A stretch of DNA of 64,000 nucleotides, taken from contig DATGZN010000035.1 in NCBI GenBank assembly GCA_035297145.1, positions 1 through 64,000 on the forward strand, given 5' to 3'. This document shows, piece after piece, positions 17,660-26,059 of the stretch. The translations under genes and the position numbers were made by a program. Position 1 is the stretch's first letter, and each line of letters begins with the position of its first letter. Source of the stretch: QHXW01 sp035297145 (GTDB lineage: Bacteria > Acidobacteriota > Terriglobia > Bryobacterales > Bryobacteraceae). The notes under the pieces were generated by a model. It did no database searches. It was not told the origin of the DNA and saw only the letters and a list, made by a program, of their open reading frames with translations.

Positions 17660-17908
17660 TACTCGGTAGCAGTTCGTCCATCTCCCAATTTTTTTTTAAA
17701 ATTGTTTTGTGAGCATTCCCGCGCTAGCGCCTACGCCAGCGTCCCCCCACCACTGCTTTGGATCGACCCACCCCCGTCGATTTTGCGGTAACCCAGAGTA
17801 ACTTTTCAGGTTTCTAAATCTAGATTATTCTGGCGATGCAAGAAACGGAATCGGCAAGTGCGACAACACCTGCCGATCCCTAAGCACCGCGAAAACGGGG
17901 GTTTCACG
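17660..17908. promoter_or_regulatory. upstream region of the ardC operon
   Basis: Contains an A/T run (TTTTTTTTTAAAA near 17690) that could end transcription from upstream, and a perfect 10-bp palindrome AATCTAGATT near 17817 about 90 bases before ardC, a possible operator. No clear sigma-70 boxes are seen. Confidence 0.3.
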
Positions 17909-18811
17909 ATGTCTACAAACGAGCATACCGCAACGGACGTGTACACCCGAGTCACGTCCCAAATCATCAACGCAATCGAAGCAGGCGTGAGCAACTGGCG
18001 AATGCCTTGGCATACGTCCGGCAAGTTTGCATTCAGCCCGATCAACGTCACCAGCAAGCAACCGTATCGAGGAATCAATACCGTCTGCTTGTGGGCAGCA
18101 GCAAACGCCAAGGGTTACGAGCGTGGCGAATGGGGAACCTACGCTCAGTGGCAGGAACGTGGTGCCCAAGTCCGCAAGGGCGAGCGAGCCACGCTGGTAG
18201 TGTTCTGGAAATTCGCCAACAATGCCGCCGAAACGGATGATGGCGAGGATACGCCCAAGTCTGGATCACGGCTGTTGTTCACACGGGGGTATTCGGTTTT
18301 CAATGCCGCTCAAGTTGACGGGTACGCACCGAGGGCTGACATCGATACACCCATCGAGCAGCGCATCCAAACCGCTGAGCAGTTCTTCGCCGGTATCAAC
18401 GCTCGTGTAATCCATCAAGGCAATCGGGCTTTCTATTCTCCTGCCGATGACACCATCACGCTACCGCCGTTTGGAGCGTTCTTCACGCCGATGGATTACT
18501 ACAGCACCAGAGCGCATGAAACCGGACATTGGACTTCAGCCGAGAGTCGATGCAATCGGGAATTGGGAAAGCGGTTCGGCGATAACGCGTACAGTGTCGA
18601 AGAACTGATTGCCGAGCTAACCGCTGCTTTCACGCTGGCGCATCTGGGGCTGAGCAGCGAACCCCGGCAGGATCATGCGCAATACATAGCGTCTTGGTTG
18701 CGAGTTCTGAAGGCTGACAAACGCGCCATTTTCACCGCAGCCAGCAAAGCCCAGCAAGCGACAGACTACCTCGTGAAGGCTTCGGGACGTGTGGCAGAGG
18801 TGGCGGCATGA
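17909..18811 (+). CDS. ardC: ArdC-like antirestriction protein
   Basis: A 300-aa protein of the usual ArdC size. The N-terminal domain (about residues 1-130) matches the ArdC ssDNA-binding domain: VYTRVTSQIINAIEAGVSNW, then WGTYAQWQERGAQVRKGE. The C-terminal zincin-like domain has the HExxH motif as HETGHW, His203-Glu204-His207, with a downstream Glu in EELIAELTAAF. ArdC proteins shield incoming plasmid or element DNA from host restriction. The start at 17909 is preferred over the longer frame at 17858. It heads a chain of overlapping small genes that ends in a serine recombinase. Confidence 0.85.
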   Translation: MSTNEHTATDVYTRVTSQIINAIEAGVSNWRMPWHTSGKFAFSPINVTSKQPYRGINTVCLWAAANAKGYERGEWGTYAQWQERGAQVRKGERATLVVFWKFANNAAETDDGEDTPKSGSRLLFTRGYSVFNAAQVDGYAPRADIDTPIEQRIQTAEQFFAGINARVIHQGNRAFYSPADDTITLPPFGAFFTPMDYYSTRAHETGHWTSAESRCNRELGKRFGDNAYSVEELIAELTAAFTLAHLGLSSEPRQDHAQYIASWLRVLKADKRAIFTAASKAQQATDYLVKASGRVAEVAA

Positions 18812-18987
18812 TCCGATGGGCGAATTACAAAGAAGCGGTTAGCTGGCTCAAGGCTAACGCCCACGGTCCCACTGGATTTTACCTGTGGGGCAGCATCTAT
18901 GTGCGCCGTGCCGTGTGGGATGGTTCTACTTGGCGATGGCTCACGGATGATGAGCAACGCGATGCAGCGGGGGTGAGCAATGGTTAA
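18808..18987 (+). CDS. small aromatic-rich protein, 59 aa
   Basis: A 59-aa ORF starting ATGA on the stop codon of ardC. It is rich in Trp and Tyr (TGFYLWGSIYVRRAVWDG). No motif is recognised. The stop-start overlap on both sides strongly suggests translational coupling within the ardC operon. Confidence 0.55.
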   Translation: MIRWANYKEAVSWLKANAHGPTGFYLWGSIYVRRAVWDGSTWRWLTDDEQRDAAGVSNG

Positions 18988-19069
18988 GCCCACGCTCAAA
19001 ACACGATGGACGCTGCTGGGGTGGTATGTCCATGCATTCTTCTATCGGCTCGTGCGGAGGTGGCTGTAA
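18980..19069 (+). CDS. possible 29-aa peptide
   Basis: A 29-aa frame overlapping the end of the previous ORF by 8 bases and the next by 1 base (TAATG). It reads as a short basic, hydrophobic helix (RWTLLGWYVHAFFYRLVRR). It is credible only because it fills the gap in an otherwise unbroken overlapping operon; it may instead be a leader or chance. Confidence 0.25.
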   Translation: MVKPTLKTRWTLLGWYVHAFFYRLVRRWL

Positions 19070-19410
19070 TGGATTCCCAGAAACTCCGGGTCTACGAAAC
19101 CCTCCACTCGCTCAACCAGGATTTCGAGCAAGTCCTGGCCGATTTCCAAAGCTTCCAGGAGTTCCCATTCCTCAGCCGCGAATTCCTGAAACATTTCCAA
19201 GTTGTAATCGAAGAAGCCCGATGCTGGGTGAATTTCGAGATTGCCGAAGTGATGCATAGCCGGGAACAACACGATTGGGCACGCTACGGCAGGCTGCGGC
19301 AACGGTGGGAGAAACGCTACGCCGACCCCAATGATGTGCTGATCGAAGCTGAAAAGCGCAAACGGGCACTTCGGCAGGCTGCTGGCAAGCGTCGAGGTAA
19401 ACATGTCTGA
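19069..19410 (+). CDS. helical hypothetical protein in the ardC operon
   Basis: A 113-aa protein starting at the ATG in TAATGG. It is strongly helical and charged (LHSLNQDFEQVLADFQSFQE, AEKRKRALRQAAGKRRGK), with a basic end that could bind nucleic acid. No family is recognised. It overlaps the next ORF by 8 bases. Confidence 0.55.
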   Translation: MDSQKLRVYETLHSLNQDFEQVLADFQSFQEFPFLSREFLKHFQVVIEEARCWVNFEIAEVMHSREQHDWARYGRLRQRWEKRYADPNDVLIEAEKRKRALRQAAGKRRGKHV

Positions 19411-19543
19411 TCGGTGGCGCTTTTGGGATTGGGTGATGTTCAGTTTTGCGGCATCACTCACGTTGTCGCCGGATCTGTCCGTTATCGAAATCGCCATGCT
19501 GATTGTAATTGTCGCTGGCGCTGCACTCGGAAGTGCCGAATGA
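19403..19543 (+). CDS. tiny membrane peptide, 46 aa
   Basis: A 46-aa ORF with Trp-rich N-terminus (MSDRWRFWDWVMFSF) and one hydrophobic segment (IEIAMLIVIVAGAALG). It overlaps the gene before by 8 bases and the recombinase after by 4 (ATGA). A membrane location is likely; function unknown. Confidence 0.4.
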   Translation: MSDRWRFWDWVMFSFAASLTLSPDLSVIEIAMLIVIVAGAALGSAE

Positions 19544-20337
19544 AAGCCACCCCTTCCCGTGATGCTCTCTACTTTCGTGTGAGCAGTGATCGGCAAACCA
19601 CGGAAAACCAGTTTGATGAACTGCTGGCTGTGGCGCACAGCACCCACCGCGATTGGGACGGGGTACGTGCCAGTCTGGGACACTGTATCCTCACCGAAAC
19701 CCGCACAACCCGGCGGGGTATTGTCCGCACCATTTACCGCGTTGATCCCGCCATTGCCGAACATCTTGCCAAGGAGTGCATCTATGTCGAGCAGGGACGC
19801 TCAAGTAAACGCGGTGCCCAAAAACGTCCGCTGTTTGAGCGCATGAAACGAGATGCCTCACAGGGCCGATTCACCCGGTTGCTCGTGTGGAAGGTTTCCC
19901 GGCTGGGCAGGGATATGCGGGAAGTGATTGGCACCGTCTACGAACTTGCCGACCTGGGCGTCACCATCGTCCCCGTGAAGTCCCAAACCGGCCCAGTCAA
20001 CACCGCGATGGGCCGACTGCTGTGGGCCATCCAAGCTTGGTACGGCGAAATGGAAAACGAGGAACGTAGTGAGAATGTGCGGCTTGGTCAGGCAAGGGCT
20101 AGGGCACAAGGGAAGGAGATCGGAAGGCCACGCGAGGTTGCAAGCGATGTGGAGCAGCGAATTCTCGGGCTACGTGCCGATGGCTACGGCTACAAGGCCA
20201 TCTCGCAGGCCACTGGAGTGCCACGTTCCACCGTGAGGCGGGTTTTGAAGGGGGCCAAAAACATCCAAGAAATTCAGCCTGCAAATCCCGCAGTTTCAAT
20301 TCCGGCTGATGGCGGTTTTGTAGGGTGCCAGAAGTAG
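19540..20337 (+). CDS. serine recombinase (resolvase/invertase family)
   Basis: A 265-aa protein with the resolvase N-terminal domain: YFRVSSDRQ carries the catalytic serine at about residue 15, and LVWKVSRLGRDMREV the conserved arginines and aspartate. It ends with a HTH_7-like DNA-binding domain (YGYKAISQATGVPRSTVRRV). The size suits small resolvases or invertases rather than large integrases. An insert of about 60 residues after the first strand (THRDWDGVRASLGHC onwards) is unusual. It sits at the end of the ardC operon and may resolve or invert the element. Confidence 0.85.
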   Translation: MKATPSRDALYFRVSSDRQTTENQFDELLAVAHSTHRDWDGVRASLGHCILTETRTTRRGIVRTIYRVDPAIAEHLAKECIYVEQGRSSKRGAQKRPLFERMKRDASQGRFTRLLVWKVSRLGRDMREVIGTVYELADLGVTIVPVKSQTGPVNTAMGRLLWAIQAWYGEMENEERSENVRLGQARARAQGKEIGRPREVASDVEQRILGLRADGYGYKAISQATGVPRSTVRRVLKGAKNIQEIQPANPAVSIPADGGFVGCQK

Positions 20338-20502
20338 TTGTTTATGGCACCCGGCGCTAGCCAAGATTGCTCGCCAAGATGAATTGGGTTGCGGCGGTGG
20401 GGAGGGTGTTGGAATTTCCTCCAGGCTGATTCTGGTTGGTTGTGCAATGAGAATCCTAGTTTCCATCACCGGAAATTTGATTTATACCACCAGAGCGCCA
20501 CC

Positions 20503-20718
20503 ATGCAGCAAAGTCTCTCGACGATGCAAACTGCCTTACGAGTTCTGACCGCAATCACGGATGGTCGTCAACCAGATCCGACTGATGTTGCCGCCCTGCA
20601 CAGCTATGCCGGACCCCAGCCCGCAGGAGTTGACTTGGACGAATTTGCCTGCGAGGTGATTCAAAAGGCAATAAGGCGGCGGGGTGAGGTTAGGGGTATT
20701 GGGCACGGCTTAGACTGA
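20503..20718 (+). CDS. small acidobacterial-type hypothetical protein
   Basis: A 71-aa protein starting at the ATG at 20503 (a second ATG at 20524 is possible). The pattern TALRVLTAITDGRQPDPTDV, then DLDEFACEVIQKAIRRR is one I have met repeatedly in short Acidobacteriota proteins, function unknown. The upstream frame to 20389 is probably not translated. Confidence 0.6.
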   Translation: MQQSLSTMQTALRVLTAITDGRQPDPTDVAALHSYAGPQPAGVDLDEFACEVIQKAIRRRGEVRGIGHGLD

Positions 20719-21061
20719 TTTGCCAACTGCTTTAGGTTGGAACCGCCAGACGCCATTCCAAAAAGCTCCTGCAAAATCGACGGCTTAGCATCGCGGAAAC
20801 AAGGCACATCCGTAGGTGGGGCCGAATCCCTCAACATCTTTCGCGAAAAAAAGTCCCGACAGGGAACCTTTCCACCAGGTAAGTCTTACAGACGCTTCCG
20901 AAGGATATACAAGGGTTATAATCTCCGTTTTGCCCTATCAATGTCTCGAATCTGTTGAAACTATGACGCTACCGAATTGTCGTGTCGGTGCTCTCAAATC
21001 GGCTGAGCCTCAGGGAGCCGCATGTCTATCGCTTGCAATTGTGGGCACACCGCGTGAACGG

Positions 21062-21496
21062 CTACGGAAGCGGCGGGGGCAGGGCCATAAGAATCTGCCG
21101 TCGGCTACTTCGCCCTTGCGCTATGGGTTGCGGCAGTGTGCCAATCCATTTGACATCACGCCCCAGACTAGCGACCAGATCGGTGTTGCCTTTCGAGCCA
21201 CGCGCCGCAATGATGCCTTTGATGCCTGATAGCATCAGCCAAATCGCAGCCACCCACCCGGCAATTCCACCCGGAATTGCGACTAGCGGAACCCACGTGG
21301 CCCCAGCGCGATGCACGAGCAAAAGGCATTCAAACATTTCCAGCGCCTCCGGCAAGGAGATCGAGCAGTCCAGTCGCCGAAGTGGGCCATCAAGGGGGTT
21401 GCTGGCAGACGGAGCGTGATCTATAGAACAGAAGTCACCACCAATTGGATCACATTCCACCGGCACTTTTTGTGACGTAGATTGTGACGTAACCAC
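21062..21496 (-). CDS. doubtful hypothetical membrane protein
   Basis: A 144-aa frame from a GTG start. The middle has a plausible cysteine/helix stretch and one or two membrane spans (WVPLVAIPGGIAGWVAAIWL), but both ends look like non-coding translation. Its first codons lie in the 26-bp sequence that is repeated at 61595-61620. It may be a decayed gene near the end of an older element. Confidence 0.3.
   Translation of the reverse strand: MVTSQSTSQKVPVECDPIGGDFCSIDHAPSASNPLDGPLRRLDCSISLPEALEMFECLLLVHRAGATWVPLVAIPGGIAGWVAAIWLMLSGIKGIIAARGSKGNTDLVASLGRDVKWIGTLPQPIAQGRSSRRQILMALPPPLP
21469..21494 (+). repeat. 26-bp sequence repeated near both att copies (left copy)
   Basis: Identical, base for base, to 61595-61620. 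It contains two copies of TTGTGACGTA 12 bases apart. It lies 130 bases left of the left att core. Candidate arm-type integrase binding site, or a remnant of an integrase 3' end (on the minus strand it reads GYVTIYVTK). Confidence 0.6.
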
Positions 21497-21598
21497 CCCC
21501 AGATGGCAGAGAATTGCATCAGATAGCAGGCCTTCGCACCAGGAGACAAGATCAGGCTAACTGCCTGTGCTCGCACAACATCGGTGCAATTCAGTGCG

Positions 21599-22870
21599 TC
21601 ACATTGCTAGGCCGTTTTGACAATTCGGGACCAGGAGGTCGGTGGTTCGAATCCACTCGCCCCGACCAAATATCCCGCCTGGATTCAATTCCTTATCAGT
21701 CTTATCCATGTTGGTCGATTCTAACGGTTTTTTGTCACTGTGCCCAGAATTGTGCCCACCCCGCGCCTTCTGGACCCGCTCCATGGCTTCTCGAATCGTT
21801 TCCGCCTGAGGATGAACGTAACGCCGAGTGGTTGAGAAGTCACTGTGACCAGCTAGGTAGGCGAGAGTGTAAGGGTCCATGTAGGCCGCCCACCGCGTCA
21901 GGCACGTATGACGGAATGTGTACAGCACAAAGTCAGGAACCTTCGCCAGCCTGCACGCCTTTGCGTGTTGCTTCTTCAGACTGGATTTTTCGATGTGCCC
22001 GCTTTTGGTTTGGGCAGGAAACACCCATTCAGTCCTCGCTGAGGCGCGGCGCATGTCCAGGAAAGCCGACATTCGAGGCGTCAAAGGGATGGTTCTCCGA
22101 GCGTTTTCCGTCTTGCCAAAAGGCACGTGAACAGCACCCGCGCGGACGTTTTCCCAGCGCAGCCGGAAACACTCATCCGGCCTCAGCCCACAGTCGATCA
22201 ATAGCGTTGTGACGTCTCGAAGTATGAAGGGGTCCTCTGGCTTGATCGGCTGCTCACCGCGCATCGTTGCGCGAATGCCATCGAGCGCCAGTTGATAGGA
22301 TTGTTGAATGTGGTTACCAAGGACGGTTGCCCCTTCCAGATATCGGGTTTCCTCTTCTTCCGACAGAACCCGATCCCGGTGATTCTCACCTGGCAGCATC
22401 TCGACTTTCGGAAGCACCTTCTCGACCTTGCCCCACTCCGTGGCTAGCCTTAGCAAGCGACGCAAAACCTCTAACCGGCGGTTGATGCTCGCAATTGATA
22501 AGCGATCTTGTCGCAATTTCGCTAGGAACGTGCCAATCTTGTCCGCTGTGATGTTGTCGAGGGTGCAGCCGGCTAATGGTGCGTGTGCCTTCAGGCTACG
22601 CCAGCCGTTTCTGTAGTAATCCAACGTATTCCGCTTGTGCTGGAAACGGGCCTCGATGAACGGCATGAAGTCCCCCTCCGCGAAATCCTGGATCGTAGGC
22701 ACCCGTGTCCGATCTCGGAGCCCGACCTCACCCTTAGCCAAAGACGTCTTGTGGGCTGCCTCCATTTGTTCAGCGACGCGTTTGTTTGTCTGTTTTGTGC
22801 TCTGCCGAGTTGGTTCGCCATTCCAGACAAATTTGTACCACCAGATTTTCCCGCGCTTATAGACGGCCAT
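21599..22870 (-). CDS. int: tyrosine integrase of the 39.9-kb element
   Basis: A 423-aa phage-type tyrosine recombinase, full length. An N-terminal arm-binding region (AVYKRGKIWWYKFVWNG) and a SAM-like core-binding domain (about residues 55-150) precede the catalytic domain. Catalytic boxes are GLRPDECFRLRW (box I Arg), YTFRHTCLTR (box II, Tyr in place of the usual His), AGHSD, and the nucleophile in TTRRYVH. The last codons read through the att repeat, giving GRGEWIRTTDLLVPN, so excision would change its C-terminus. It lies just inside the left att site at the tRNA-proximal end, as expected for such islands. Confidence 0.92.
   Translation of the reverse strand: MAVYKRGKIWWYKFVWNGEPTRQSTKQTNKRVAEQMEAAHKTSLAKGEVGLRDRTRVPTIQDFAEGDFMPFIEARFQHKRNTLDYYRNGWRSLKAHAPLAGCTLDNITADKIGTFLAKLRQDRLSIASINRRLEVLRRLLRLATEWGKVEKVLPKVEMLPGENHRDRVLSEEEETRYLEGATVLGNHIQQSYQLALDGIRATMRGEQPIKPEDPFILRDVTTLLIDCGLRPDECFRLRWENVRAGAVHVPFGKTENARRTIPLTPRMSAFLDMRRASARTEWVFPAQTKSGHIEKSSLKKQHAKACRLAKVPDFVLYTFRHTCLTRWAAYMDPYTLAYLAGHSDFSTTRRYVHPQAETIREAMERVQKARGGHNSGHSDKKPLESTNMDKTDKELNPGGIFGRGEWIRTTDLLVPNCQNGLAM
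21624..21671 (+). other. attL: 48-bp direct repeat, 3' part of tRNA-Pro
   Basis: Identical to 61505-61552. It reads as the 3' part of a tRNA: anticodon loop TTCGGGA (anticodon CGG, Pro), T-arm GGTGG-TTCGAAT-CCACT, acceptor strand CGCCCCG, then ACCA. The 5' half is absent (the bases before do not pair with the anticodon stem), so this is an attachment-site copy, not a functional tRNA gene. Confidence 0.85.
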
Positions 22871-22975
22871 GATTACCACCCGCTCCTTTACTCAACAGCC
22901 CGCCGTGCCCTGCGAACCAGAATTCATACCACCAAATCTTTCCGCGCCTGATCAGACACATCGCTGGCTATTCTC

Positions 22976-23197
22976 TCATTTGGCCGCACTCAGGTGCAGC
23001 CGCCGTGAACCAGCGGGATTCGCGCCTCCAGTTGGCTGGGAAGCGAGCCACGCCTCCAGTTCTTCCGGCCGGTATCGCACCAGTGCACCCACCTTTATGA
23101 ATTGCGGCCCGCGCCTTTCAAGTCTCCACCGTCTCAACGACGCGATGCTGACGTGCAGTTGTTTGGCGACATCTTCCTCTGTTAGCAGCGTTTCCAT
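22976..23197 (-). CDS. xis: excisionase-like HTH protein
   Basis: A 73-aa protein from the ATG at 23197, preceded by GGGGGA. It is an excisionase-type winged helix: LTEEDVAKQLHVSIASLRRW, then QFIKVGALVRYRPEELEAWL. It sits directly upstream of the integrase on the same strand, the usual place for the directionality factor that assists excision. The family is firm; the partner role is inferred from position. Confidence 0.8.
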   Translation of the reverse strand: METLLTEEDVAKQLHVSIASLRRWRLERRGPQFIKVGALVRYRPEELEAWLASQPTGGANPAGSRRLHLSAAK

Positions 23198-23344
23198 GGT
23201 TCCCCCATTTCGTCCAGTTTGGATTGCGTATCTGCTGACGGCTCGACCGATCAAAGTCGGGCACCAGCAATTCTAAATTGTATCGATACGGCTGTCAATA
23301 CTCCATTGCAAAATCCTTAATCGTGTGCCACAATCAACCCAACC

Positions 23345-24478
23345 GTGTTCAAAGACCGTAAATCACAACAGCAGACATTGTCCATTCGCGTCTCCGAGGA
23401 GGTTCGTGCCTTCCTCGATCGTGCGCGCAAACAGTTCTCCGATGCTCGCGGTTCCAACGTCTCGATATCCGACGTAGCGAAGGTGTTGCTGGAAACCGCG
23501 ATCGACGGCCGCCTGGACGACCGCCTGGAAACCGTCGATCTCCTATCAGATCCGACTGCTGCCCTGTTCGCGATTCGCAAGAAGTGGGAGGACGATCAGC
23601 CGCTGACACGTGCCGAATGGATCGTACTCGGCCATTATGTCCAAAGCGGATGCGATCATCTCTCGTCCGATCCCGAATTCCCAAGCAGCCAGTCTTTCGC
23701 GCAATTGCTTGAAGCGCTGCTGGCGATTCGCGAACTGCGGCGTCATCCCGCTCTAGAACTTGATCACTTCTACCTGAGCAACCTGTCGGGATGGGGAGAT
23801 CATAGAGTTCTGACGGCCGGCCCACAAGCTTCGGAGATCTTACCGGCCGTTGTGCGGCGGATGATTCAGGATCTCGATACTGGCGCCGCGCGAAACTCGT
23901 TCGTCGGACGAACCATCTACGTAGCGCTGCGCGACGAGCAACTGGAAAGTGTGGACAGTCTCAATCGCGCACTCCGGCCATTTCTTCCTATCCTCTATCG
24001 CGTTGCCGCGCGTGGGCACTGGCTGGTGGAACACAGACCCATCCGCCAGAAGCGCAATCCTCGGGCACCTCTCGGAGCTTTTCCTCCCGTTGTACCACCA
24101 GTAGAAGTGGACGACGTCACAGTGTCAAGCTCCGTAAACGACGAGGGTGAATTAAACATTCTGCTCGCCCTCAAATCGAACAGGGTCTTGTATCCGTTGG
24201 GACCTTTTCCACAAATTCGTGAATTTCAGAGCATGCTGACAGCAATGGCTCTCGGAGACACATGGGATGGCCAATATTTCTTCGCGGAGACAAGTGTTTC
24301 GGCTACCGGGGAGCAACCGCTATTTACGTTTTCCTTTCGAGAGTTCGGTAAAGGTGTGCAGATCGAATTCAGCGAGAAGCAGTGGAACGCGCTGCGAATC
24401 GCACTGGACCAGGTGATGGGTTTGCCTGAGATAAAGCAGACATTGAACGAACTCGCCCTCGCGTATGGGGATGTTTGA
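23345..24478 (+). CDS. mobilization-region protein with RHH-like N-terminus
   Basis: A 377-aa protein from a GTG start. The first 60 residues look like a ribbon-helix-helix/arc-type domain (TLSIRVSEEVRAFLDRARKQ), which would bind DNA. The rest has no motif that I can name. It precedes and overlaps (13 bases) the ParA-like gene, so it belongs to the mobilization operon. It may be a relaxosome accessory or autoregulator; that is inference. Confidence 0.6.
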   Translation: MFKDRKSQQQTLSIRVSEEVRAFLDRARKQFSDARGSNVSISDVAKVLLETAIDGRLDDRLETVDLLSDPTAALFAIRKKWEDDQPLTRAEWIVLGHYVQSGCDHLSSDPEFPSSQSFAQLLEALLAIRELRRHPALELDHFYLSNLSGWGDHRVLTAGPQASEILPAVVRRMIQDLDTGAARNSFVGRTIYVALRDEQLESVDSLNRALRPFLPILYRVAARGHWLVEHRPIRQKRNPRAPLGAFPPVVPPVEVDDVTVSSSVNDEGELNILLALKSNRVLYPLGPFPQIREFQSMLTAMALGDTWDGQYFFAETSVSATGEQPLFTFSFREFGKGVQIEFSEKQWNALRIALDQVMGLPEIKQTLNELALAYGDV

Positions 24479-25271
24479 GGAGACAGTTTTGGAGATGAAA
24501 ATGGCCAGCGCGAAACAAGCAAGCGACGGCGAAATGAAGGGGACTGTGGTTGCCGCCGAGAAGCGCGTAATTCTGTCCATGGGAGGCAAAGGCGGGGTAG
24601 GTAAAACCAGCGTAATGGCGGGCCTGGCGGAATGGTTCGAAGCTAACGAGATTCCGGTTAAGCTCCTCGATCTCGATACGGAGAACACGGCACGCGGATC
24701 GCTCACCCATTTCTTCGGTGGGGGCGTGCCGAAGGTCAACATCCACACGCCTGCGGGACTGGACTCGTTCGTCGACCAACTTTCAGACGGCCCGCCGGTG
24801 ATTCTTGCAGATATGGGAGCGGGCGCAGGCCAAGTCACCTACGACTGGTTCGAGACGATGTATCCCGACGTATCTGATGCCGGAATCGTGTTCACCGCCA
24901 TCGGTGTCGTCACGGCGGACCCGGCGAGCGTGGAAAGTGTCCTCGCTTGGGCGTCACAGCTTCAAAATCGGGTCGAGTACCTGATCGTCGAAAACAGCAT
25001 CACGGACCATGCCGACTTCACGTACTGGCGCGAGAGTGATCAGGCTTTGCAGTTTCAAAGAGCGTTCCAGCCGGCGGTCATTCATATGGATTACCGGCTG
25101 CCTGATCTCGAAAATGCCACACGTAACCATGGCGTCAAGCTGGGCGACGTAGCCGCGAGAACGACGACTGCTCCGGAGTTGCAGCGAGCATCGCTCGTCA
25201 TGCGCGCCCAAAGTTATCGGCGACGTATGTTCGCGGAGTTCGAGCGCGTGAAGGAGCTGCTGCTGCCGTGA
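24465..25271 (+). CDS. ParA/MinD-like ATPase (TraL-like)
   Basis: A 268-aa ATPase with the deviant Walker A GGKGGVGKTSV near residue 43 and the second conserved lysine of the ParA class; LLDLDTEN and VILADMGAG are the switch/Walker-B regions. ParA-like proteins of this type, often called TraL, occur beside relaxase genes in mobilizable elements. An ATG at 24495 is an alternative start. Its stop overlaps the next start by 4 bases. Confidence 0.8.
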   Translation: MGMFEETVLEMKMASAKQASDGEMKGTVVAAEKRVILSMGGKGGVGKTSVMAGLAEWFEANEIPVKLLDLDTENTARGSLTHFFGGGVPKVNIHTPAGLDSFVDQLSDGPPVILADMGAGAGQVTYDWFETMYPDVSDAGIVFTAIGVVTADPASVESVLAWASQLQNRVEYLIVENSITDHADFTYWRESDQALQFQRAFQPAVIHMDYRLPDLENATRNHGVKLGDVAARTTTAPELQRASLVMRAQSYRRRMFAEFERVKELLLP

Positions 25272-25624
25272 GTGCGACGGTTCAAGTTAGTGATTATCCC
25301 GAACCGGACCTAATCGACCGGATCGCCAACGATCTGCCTGCCGAGGTGCGTGCTGAGTACTATCGCGAGATGAGGCCCTGTCGGACACTGCAGTCGAGTG
25401 ATGAAATGCTCCACATTCTGCGGGCCATGATGTTTCTGCACATCCTTATGGTACAGGTGCCGCGTGACATAACGACCGAGCGAGAAAAGTTTCGACAGCT
25501 TCTCACCGGCGCGCTCGGAACTCTTCAAACGACCATCGAATCCAGCGCAGTCTATCAAAGGCAGCTAGACCAGAGGCTCGATCAACTTCCGCAAAATATC
25601 GCGAAGGAATCAGCCCTGAGGTAA
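25268..25624 (+). CDS. mobilization-region protein, N-terminal part of a split gene
   Basis: A 118-aa helical frame (EPDLIDRIANDLPAEVRAEY, then a membrane-like segment LRAMMFLHILMVQV). It ends at 25624 after a frame change: reading one base back at GG 25606-25607 continues as AKGISPEVIAAAINESLRQQ into the next frame. The natural protein is therefore probably one of about 260 residues, spanning 25268-26049. Function unknown, but it stands between a TraL-like ATPase and the relaxase. Confidence 0.6.
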   Translation: MSATVQVSDYPEPDLIDRIANDLPAEVRAEYYREMRPCRTLQSSDEMLHILRAMMFLHILMVQVPRDITTEREKFRQLLTGALGTLQTTIESSAVYQRQLDQRLDQLPQNIAKESALR

Positions 25625-25647
25625 TCGCCGCCGCGATTAACGAGAGT

Positions 25648-26049
25648 TTGCGGCAGCAGTTCGTGCAATCAACGATTCCGGAAACAGCCAGCCGCCTCGC
25701 GGCTGTCGCCATGCAGCTGAACGATGTCAAAACAGAGTTCGGACGCACGGCAACTGCGCTTGGCAACCGCTATCGCGGCGCAGTCGCGGAAGCCAGTAGG
25801 GCGATCGACGATATCGAGAGGACCAGCTCCGATGCGATCGCGACGACCAGGCATGGCGCCGAAGAATTGTTGCGCGTCTTTCATCAGGAATACCGGTGGT
25901 CGCTTTACACTCTGACGAGCCTCGCGCTCTTCATCGGCATCGGGTTGGGTTTGTCACTTTATCGTTGGTTTGAAGCGCCGGCGCAGCCGGTTGACCGCGC
26001 CCCTGCGGTGCAAACTGCACCTCCCACCAAGCCGAGGGCCAAACACTAG
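25648..26049 (+). CDS. C-terminal part of the split mobilization-region protein
   Basis: A 133-aa frame with a long coiled-coil-like region (SRLAAVAMQLNDVKTEFGRT) and a membrane span near the end (LYTLTSLALFIGIGLGLSLY). It is the in-frame continuation of 25268-25624 if one G is added to the GG at 25606. There is no start or ribosome binding site of its own; the ATG at 25648 is internal. A membrane-bound coiled-coil is compatible with a scaffolding or anchoring role, which is inference. Confidence 0.55.
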   Translation: MRQQFVQSTIPETASRLAAVAMQLNDVKTEFGRTATALGNRYRGAVAEASRAIDDIERTSSDAIATTRHGAEELLRVFHQEYRWSLYTLTSLALFIGIGLGLSLYRWFEAPAQPVDRAPAVQTAPPTKPRAKH

Positions 26050-26059
26050 GGATGCCTCG

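Noticed and set aside
21600..21675. Complete tRNA-Pro gene at the left att
   Set aside because: Only the 3' half is present; bases 5' of the anticodon loop cannot form the anticodon or acceptor stems.
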